Shown here in pieces: positions 59,315-64,000 of a stretch of 64,000 nucleotides of DNA; position 1 is the stretch's first letter, and every line of letters starts with the position of its first letter. Below the pieces are notes generated by a model. That model did not search any database. It was not told the origin of the DNA and saw nothing but the letters and a program-made list of their open reading frames with translations. Source of the stretch: Halopenitus malekzadehii (GTDB taxonomy: Archaea; Halobacteriota; Halobacteria; Halobacteriales; Haloferacaceae). The position numbers and the translations under genes were made by a program. Where the stretch lies: contig NZ_FNWU01000002.1 in the NCBI RefSeq assembly GCF_900108505.1, forward strand, positions 62,001 through 126,000. Reading direction: 5' to 3'.

Positions 59315-62056
59315 ATGACCACCGACGCGGTGACGGGGGGGTCCGAAATCGCGGACGTCGCCGAGCTTGCCTGCCGGCTCCGCGCCGAAGCGATCCGGAG
59401 CAACGAGCGGCGTGGGCTCGTGATCGCTGGCGACCGTGATGCCGGGATCGACGCCGCCTACACCGCCGTCGACGCGATCGAGGACGACACCGCGCCCGCC
59501 GACCGGGCGACCCTCGCGGACCACGACGACCTGGCGGGGAACGGGACGCGAGCCGCAGCGACCGACGACGCCGGCCTCGACGTCTCCATCGTCTCCACAC
59601 GTGAGGGGTTCCGGTTCGACCGCGTGGCGCCGGTCCACGCCGACGACCTGCTCGGGACCACGCGCGACGTGGTGATCCTCGACTGTCACGACCGGTTTCG
59701 GCCGAACGCGCTCGGCCAGGTCGTCGGCGCCGTCGACGGCGGCGGCCTCCTCGTGCTCGTGACGCCGGCGCTTGCGGACTGGCCCGCGATCCGGGACGGC
59801 TTCGACGAGGGACTCGCGGTCCCGCCGTTCGACATCGACGACGTCACCGGCCGGTTCCGCGAGCGACTCGTCTCGACGATCCGGGACCACGAGGGGATCG
59901 CGATCGTCGAGGCAACCGCAGCGGACCACGAGACCGATGGCGGGGATGGCCCCGTCATCCGGAAACCGGGACTCACCGATCCACCGGATCGGACCGATCC
60001 CCCCGATCGAACCGTTCCCCCCAATCAAACCGACCCGCGATCGCGAGCCGGAGCGCACCCACAGGACGGACCACACCCACACGCCGCTCCCGGCGGCGCC
60101 GCGTTTCCCGACGCGGTCTACGAGGCCTGTCGAACGCGGGACCAGGTCCGCGCGGTCAGTGCGTTCGAGTCGCTTCGCGACCCCGACCGTGCGGCGGTCG
60201 TCGTCGAATCCGATCGGGGGCGCGGCAAGTCGAGCGCGGCGGGGTTGGCCGCGGCAGCGTTCGCGCTGGAGGGAGTCGACGTCCGCGTGACCGCGCCGTC
60301 GATGGACGCCGTCGACGCGCTCTTCGACCGGGTTCGAGAGGTGCTCTCGGCGCGGAACGCGATCCGGGCCGTCGGAACCGTTCCCGACACCGGAACCGCA
60401 TCCGAATCCGGAACCACATCCGAGCCCGGAATCGCATCCGAGCCCGGAATCGCATCCGAGCCCGGAACCGACGGCCGCCGGATCGAAACCGGATCCGGCG
60501 GGTCGGTCGAGTACGTCTCGCCGACCGTCGCCGCGGAGCGTGCCGGCGGCGACGGGGGCGCCGACGTCCGCATCGTCGACGAGGCCGCGGCGCTCCCGGT
60601 CGCGACGTTGCAGGCGTTTCTCGCGGCCGAGTCGGTCGCGTTCTGCACCACGATCCACGGCTACGAGGGCGCTGGACGTGGGTTCTCGGTTCGGTTCCTG
60701 GACCGACTCCGGGCCGACGCGAGCGAAACCGGCCGGACGGTGCGGGAGATCCGACTTGACCAGCCGATCCGGTACGCGCGCGACGATCCGATCGAGCGCT
60801 GGACGTTTCACGCGCTGTTGCTCGATGCCACCCCGGTCGTCCCGGAGGCGGTCGACGACGTGTGGGCCGACCGGTCCCCCACAGGCGGGGACGCCGAGTC
60901 GAACCCGGCGGTCACCTATCGGCGGCTGTCCACGGACGACCTGCTCGCGGACGAGCGACTGCTGGCCGAGGCGTTCGGGCTGCTCGTGTTCGCACACTAC
61001 CGGACCGAGCCGAACGACCTGGCGCGACTGCTCGACGCGCCGAACCTCTCGGTGCGCGCGCTGACGGCGCGGGGACACGTGGTCGCCGTCGCACTCGTCG
61101 CTCGGGAGGGGGGGCTCTCAGCGGACCGACGGGCGGGGATGTACGAGGGCGACCGCGTCCGGGGGAACATGGTCCCCGACGTGCTCACGAGTCAGCTTCG
61201 CGACGAGGCCGCCGGAACGCCGGTCGGGATCCGCACGATGCGGATCGCGACCCACCCCGCCCTCCGACGGCGAGGACTCGGAAGCCACCTCCTCGACCGG
61301 ATCCACGACGAGTTTGCGGGGGGTGACGGCGACGTCCGAAAGCGCGTCGACGGCGACGACCACGGCGATACCGACGATGAGGACGACGGCGGCGTCGACG
61401 ACCACGGTCCTGGGATCGACTACTTCAGCGTCAGCTTCGGCGCGACGCCGGATCTCGTCCGGTTCTGGCAGCGGGCGGGGTACGGAACGGTCCACGTTTC
61501 AACGACGCGAAACGATGCGTCCGGGGAGCGATCGGCGGTGCTGATCCGACCCGTAACCGACGCGGGGATGCGACTCCGTGACCGACACGCGACCGCGCTC
61601 CGTGATCGACTGCGGGACGGACTCTCGGACGCTCTTCGCGATCTTGACCCCGACGTGGCCGCAGCGACGATCGCGGCGTGTCCCGTCGACGGCGGCGCGT
61701 GGCTGTCGCTTTCGGACCGGGACTGGCGGGCGCTCGTCGCGGCCGCGGACGGTCCCGGTGGCTACGAGGTGGTTCCGGGGGCGGCCCGGGATCTCGCGTT
61801 CGCCGCCCTGCTCGACCGGGACACGCCTGCGGATGGGAACACCCACGGCGACGAGGACCACGACCTCACGGACCGGGAGGTTCGGCTGCTGATCCGGGCG
61901 GTGCTTCAGAGCCATCCTCGTGCGGACGTCGCCGCCGATCTCGGCTACGAATCGACGAGACAGTGTCTGCGTGCGTTGGGATCGGCGATCGGGACGTTGC
62001 TTGACGACTACGGCGGCGCCGTCGTGGACGAGGAGCGGAAACGGTTCGAGACGTGA
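59315..62056 (+). CDS. tmcA: tRNA(Met) cytidine acetyltransferase TmcA
   Basis: 913 residues. It acetylates cytidine of tRNA using acetyl-CoA and ATP. An N-terminal helicase-like part carries Walker A VVESDRGRGKSSA (about residues 291-303) and VRIVDEAAALPV (about 418). The GNAT domain with GIRTMRIATHPALRRRGLGSHLL follows (about 630-650). A C-terminal helical RNA-binding part ends it. Insertions distinctive for this copy are a Pro/Asp-rich segment (about 215-250, DPPDRTDPPDRTVPP) and a Ser/Glu/Pro/Gly repeat (about 355-385, SEPGIASEPGIASEPG). Neither touches the catalytic motifs. Confidence 0.9.
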   Translation: MTTDAVTGGSEIADVAELACRLRAEAIRSNERRGLVIAGDRDAGIDAAYTAVDAIEDDTAPADRATLADHDDLAGNGTRAAATDDAGLDVSIVSTREGFRFDRVAPVHADDLLGTTRDVVILDCHDRFRPNALGQVVGAVDGGGLLVLVTPALADWPAIRDGFDEGLAVPPFDIDDVTGRFRERLVSTIRDHEGIAIVEATAADHETDGGDGPVIRKPGLTDPPDRTDPPDRTVPPNQTDPRSRAGAHPQDGPHPHAAPGGAAFPDAVYEACRTRDQVRAVSAFESLRDPDRAAVVVESDRGRGKSSAAGLAAAAFALEGVDVRVTAPSMDAVDALFDRVREVLSARNAIRAVGTVPDTGTASESGTTSEPGIASEPGIASEPGTDGRRIETGSGGSVEYVSPTVAAERAGGDGGADVRIVDEAAALPVATLQAFLAAESVAFCTTIHGYEGAGRGFSVRFLDRLRADASETGRTVREIRLDQPIRYARDDPIERWTFHALLLDATPVVPEAVDDVWADRSPTGGDAESNPAVTYRRLSTDDLLADERLLAEAFGLLVFAHYRTEPNDLARLLDAPNLSVRALTARGHVVAVALVAREGGLSADRRAGMYEGDRVRGNMVPDVLTSQLRDEAAGTPVGIRTMRIATHPALRRRGLGSHLLDRIHDEFAGGDGDVRKRVDGDDHGDTDDEDDGGVDDHGPGIDYFSVSFGATPDLVRFWQRAGYGTVHVSTTRNDASGERSAVLIRPVTDAGMRLRDRHATALRDRLRDGLSDALRDLDPDVAAATIAACPVDGGAWLSLSDRDWRALVAAADGPGGYEVVPGAARDLAFAALLDRDTPADGNTHGDEDHDLTDREVRLLIRAVLQSHPRADVAADLGYESTRQCLRALGSAIGTLLDDYGGAVVDEERKRFET
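60391..60471 (+). repeat. 18-bp tandem repeat inside tmcA
   Basis: Four to five degenerate units of ATCCGAGCCCGGAATCGC-type DNA code SEPGIA. They are in frame and lie outside the conserved domains. Confidence 0.75.
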
Positions 62057-62207
62057 GACTCCTCGGTGCGTTCGGATCGGCCTTCCGATCATCCTCCCGA
62101 TCGGTCCATCGATCGCTCCACCGATCGCTCCACCGATGGACCTCCTCCGGTCCGGAGTCGCTGCCGCGAGCCGGACACTTATCCGATCGGTCGCGGAACG
62201 AAGGCGT

Positions 62208-63155
62208 ATGTCCGAACCAGACGTCGTCGTGCTTCGGCAGAAGCTCCACGGACAGGACGGGTCCGACTATGCCGAGGTCCTTCGGGACCGCCTCCCCGAT
62301 CGGGAGATCGGCCATCCGGACACGCCCGCCGAGCAACGCGAACAGCTGCGAACGGCTCGCGTTGCGACCGGGTTCGAGCTCGACCGCGAAGCGATCGCGG
62401 CCGCCGAGAACCTGGAGCTGTTCGCCGGGGTCTACGCCGGGACGGGCCACCTCGACCTCGAGGCGTTCGAGGACCACGGCGTCGCAGTCACGAACGCCTC
62501 GGGCGTCCACGGGCCGAACATCGCCGAGTACGTGATCGGCAGTCTGATCGCACACGCGAGGCAGTTCCCGACGGCGTGGGACAACGCCGACCGCGGCGTC
62601 TGGCAGGCGCAGCCGGTCCTCGAACTGCACGGATCGACGGTGGCGATCGTCGGTCTCGGCGCGATCGGTACGGCGATCGCCGAGCGGCTCGATGCCTTCG
62701 GCGTTGACACCGTCGGCGTCCGGTATACGCCCGAAAAGGGCGGGCCAACCGACGAGGTGTACGGGTTCGAGGACGTCCACACCGCCGTCGCGGCGGCCGA
62801 CCACCTGGTGCTTGCGTGTCCGCTCACCGAGACGACCGCGGAGCTCGTCGACGACGAGCTGTTGACGACGATGCCGACACACGGGATCCTCGTCAACATC
62901 GCGCGTGGGAAGGTCGTCGAGACGGACGCCTTGCTCGAGTCGCTCCAGCACGGCGAGATCCGCGCCGCGGCGCTCGACGTGACCGACCCGGAGCCGCTCC
63001 CGAGCGACCATCCCCTCTGGGATCTCGACAACGTGACGATCACGCCCCACAACGCGGGCAACACGCCGAACTACTTCGACCGCTGTGCGGACCTCCTGAT
63101 CGAGAACCTCGATCGACTCGACGCGGGCGCGGATCTCACGAACCAGGTCGTCTAG
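62208..63155 (+). CDS. D-2-hydroxyacid dehydrogenase
   Basis: 315 residues from the ATG at 62208 (MSEPDVVVLRQKLHG); the longer frame from 61920 overlaps tmcA and is rejected. The NAD-binding motif GLGAIGTAIAERL (about 148-160) is followed by the dehydrogenase signature with ARG.KVVETDAL (Arg about 229) and a C-terminal TPHNAGNTP (His about 281). These enzymes reduce 2-oxoacids with NAD(P)H; the substrate cannot be read. Followed by the convergent FAH gene. Confidence 0.87.
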   Translation: MSEPDVVVLRQKLHGQDGSDYAEVLRDRLPDREIGHPDTPAEQREQLRTARVATGFELDREAIAAAENLELFAGVYAGTGHLDLEAFEDHGVAVTNASGVHGPNIAEYVIGSLIAHARQFPTAWDNADRGVWQAQPVLELHGSTVAIVGLGAIGTAIAERLDAFGVDTVGVRYTPEKGGPTDEVYGFEDVHTAVAAADHLVLACPLTETTAELVDDELLTTMPTHGILVNIARGKVVETDALLESLQHGEIRAAALDVTDPEPLPSDHPLWDLDNVTITPHNAGNTPNYFDRCADLLIENLDRLDAGADLTNQVV

Positions 63156-63215
63156 GGCCACTCGCCAGACTGCTCCGGATCACCCACCAGACCGTCTCCG
63201 GATCAGTCCCACCAG

Positions 63216-63944
63216 CTAGGGGAACTCGCCGTCGACGACGGTGTTCTCAAGCGTGCCGACGCCCTCGTAGGTGATCGAGACCGTGTCGCCGGACTCGATC
63301 AGGCCGGGGTTCGCCGGACTGCCGAACGCGACGCAGTCGCCCGGTCGCAGCGTGAACCGCTCGGAGAGGTGGGCGACGATCTCGAAGGGATCGAACAGCA
63401 TCTGCGCCGTCGTCGCCGACTGGCGCCGTTCGCCGGAGACGATCGTCTCCATCTCGACGTCGGTCGGGTCGTCGAGGTCGGTCTCGATCCACGGACCCAG
63501 CGGCGCGGACCCGTCGAAGGCCTTTCGCGCCGTCCGTCCGACCTGGTCGAGCGCGTCGACGTCGTTGAGGATCGTGTAGCCACGGACGACGTCGGGGACG
63601 TCGGCAGGATCGAGGCCACGACACCGCCGGCCGATGACCGCGACGAGCTCGCCGGCATAGGTGAGTTCGTCCGTCCACGCGGGCTCGGGGATCGCCTCAC
63701 CGTGGGCGATCAGGCTCGTCGGCGGCTTGATGAAGAAATCCGGCGCCGCCGGCCGCTCGTAGTCCATCTGGTCGATCGTCTCCGCGTAGTTTCGGCCCAC
63801 ACAATAGAGGGCCGTTGGATCACACGGCGGGAGCAGTCGTCCGTCGACGCCGACCTCGTAGGTCCCGTCGGCGGCGTGTATCGTCCCGTTCTCGTACCGT
63901 CCCGAAACCGGTCCCTCCGGCGTGAGAATGCGTGCCTGGCGCAT
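63216..63944 (-). CDS. Fumarylacetoacetate hydrolase family protein
   Basis: 242 residues. The FAH fold pattern is CVGRNYAETIDQM (about 48-60), FFIKPPTSLIAHGE (about 70-83), the metal-binding GEL.VAVIGRR (about 95-105) and a late ENTVVDGEFP. Such enzymes hydrolyse acylpyruvates or tautomerise oxaloacetate-like compounds. GGTATTTAAACG at 63964-63975, read on the minus strand (CGTTTAAATACC), is a TATA box 26 bp from the ATG, giving a leaderless mRNA. Confidence 0.88.
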   Translation of the reverse strand: MRQARILTPEGPVSGRYENGTIHAADGTYEVGVDGRLLPPCDPTALYCVGRNYAETIDQMDYERPAAPDFFIKPPTSLIAHGEAIPEPAWTDELTYAGELVAVIGRRCRGLDPADVPDVVRGYTILNDVDALDQVGRTARKAFDGSAPLGPWIETDLDDPTDVEMETIVSGERRQSATTAQMLFDPFEIVAHLSERFTLRPGDCVAFGSPANPGLIESGDTVSITYEGVGTLENTVVDGEFP

Positions 63945-63963
63945 ACCGAACCTCGTGCAGATC

Positions 63964-63975
63964 GGTATTTAAACG
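63964..63975 (-). promoter_or_regulatory. TATA box of the FAH-family gene
   Basis: Read on the minus strand as CGTTTAAATACC, centred 26 bp before the start codon at 63944. The window ends 25 bp further right with no other gene visible. Confidence 0.65.
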
Positions 63976-64000
63976 CGACGAGCGAGGACACTCCCCGTCG

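Noticed and set aside
59204..61078. A long N-terminal extension of the UPF0179 gene
   Set aside because: It runs antisense through tmcA, and the protein start MSTVTLVGT is the natural one.

Overview
The window is archaeal and almost certainly from a haloarchaeon (Halorubrum-like is a guess). The evidence is the acidic proteome, a G+C-rich core with long spurious antisense ORFs, TATA boxes about 25-30 bp upstream of nearly leaderless starts, Tat-dependent lipoproteins, PGF-CTERM surface proteins, a bacterio-opsin-activator type HTH regulator, UPF0179, TmcA and Orc1/Cdc6.

Layout. (1) 1-13.8 kb is visibly lower in G+C. It holds the start of a LolD/MacB-type ABC ATPase, a cis-prenyltransferase, and a DUF4129 / DUF4350 / MoxR / two membrane proteins / DUF58 cluster. 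Two PGF-CTERM surface proteins follow, then a decayed IS200/IS605-type 3' end. The block stops at a tRNA 3'-half fragment (about 13780-13826) that looks like an attachment site. (2) 13.9-28 kb is G+C-rich core: DoxX, aminotransferases, a MOSC protein, a TauABC-like ABC transporter, a large hybrid sensor kinase, an RNA ligase, aspartate-semialdehyde dehydrogenase and an NhaC antiporter. (3) 28.3-33.8 kb is an accessory island of small toxin-antitoxin-like modules separated by a directly repeated 60-bp element, followed by a membrane zincin with duplicated calcium-type repeats. (4) 33.9-38 kb has an APC-UspA permease and a K+ channel with RCK domains. (5) 38.08-40.05 kb looks like a replication origin: orc1/cdc6, two inverted pairs of ORB-like repeats and an AT-rich unwinding candidate. 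(6) 40-59 kb is a redox/denitrification-flavoured region. It has two radical SAM/SPASM proteins with an Htur_1727-type candidate RiPP, copper nitrite reductase NirK, a PAS histidine kinase, secreted proteins, a peroxiredoxin, an HTH regulator, DUF2249, a CGCGG-type candidate RiPP, a molybdopterin-domain protein, a heme-copper/NnrS-like membrane protein and MoaA. (7) 59-64 kb is housekeeping: UPF0179, TmcA, a hydroxyacid dehydrogenase and a FAH-family hydrolase.

How the parts may work together. The DUF58/MoxR cluster probably matures or displays an envelope complex. NirK, the HTH regulator, the membrane heme-copper-like protein and the Moco genes fit anaerobic nitrogen-oxide respiration, with the radical SAM proteins making either a heme-type cofactor or RiPP-like products. 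The most notable structures are the origin with its inverted ORB-like pairs, the repeat-delimited toxin-antitoxin cassettes, the paired radical SAM/candidate RiPP loci, and the tRNA-fragment boundary of the low-G+C block.
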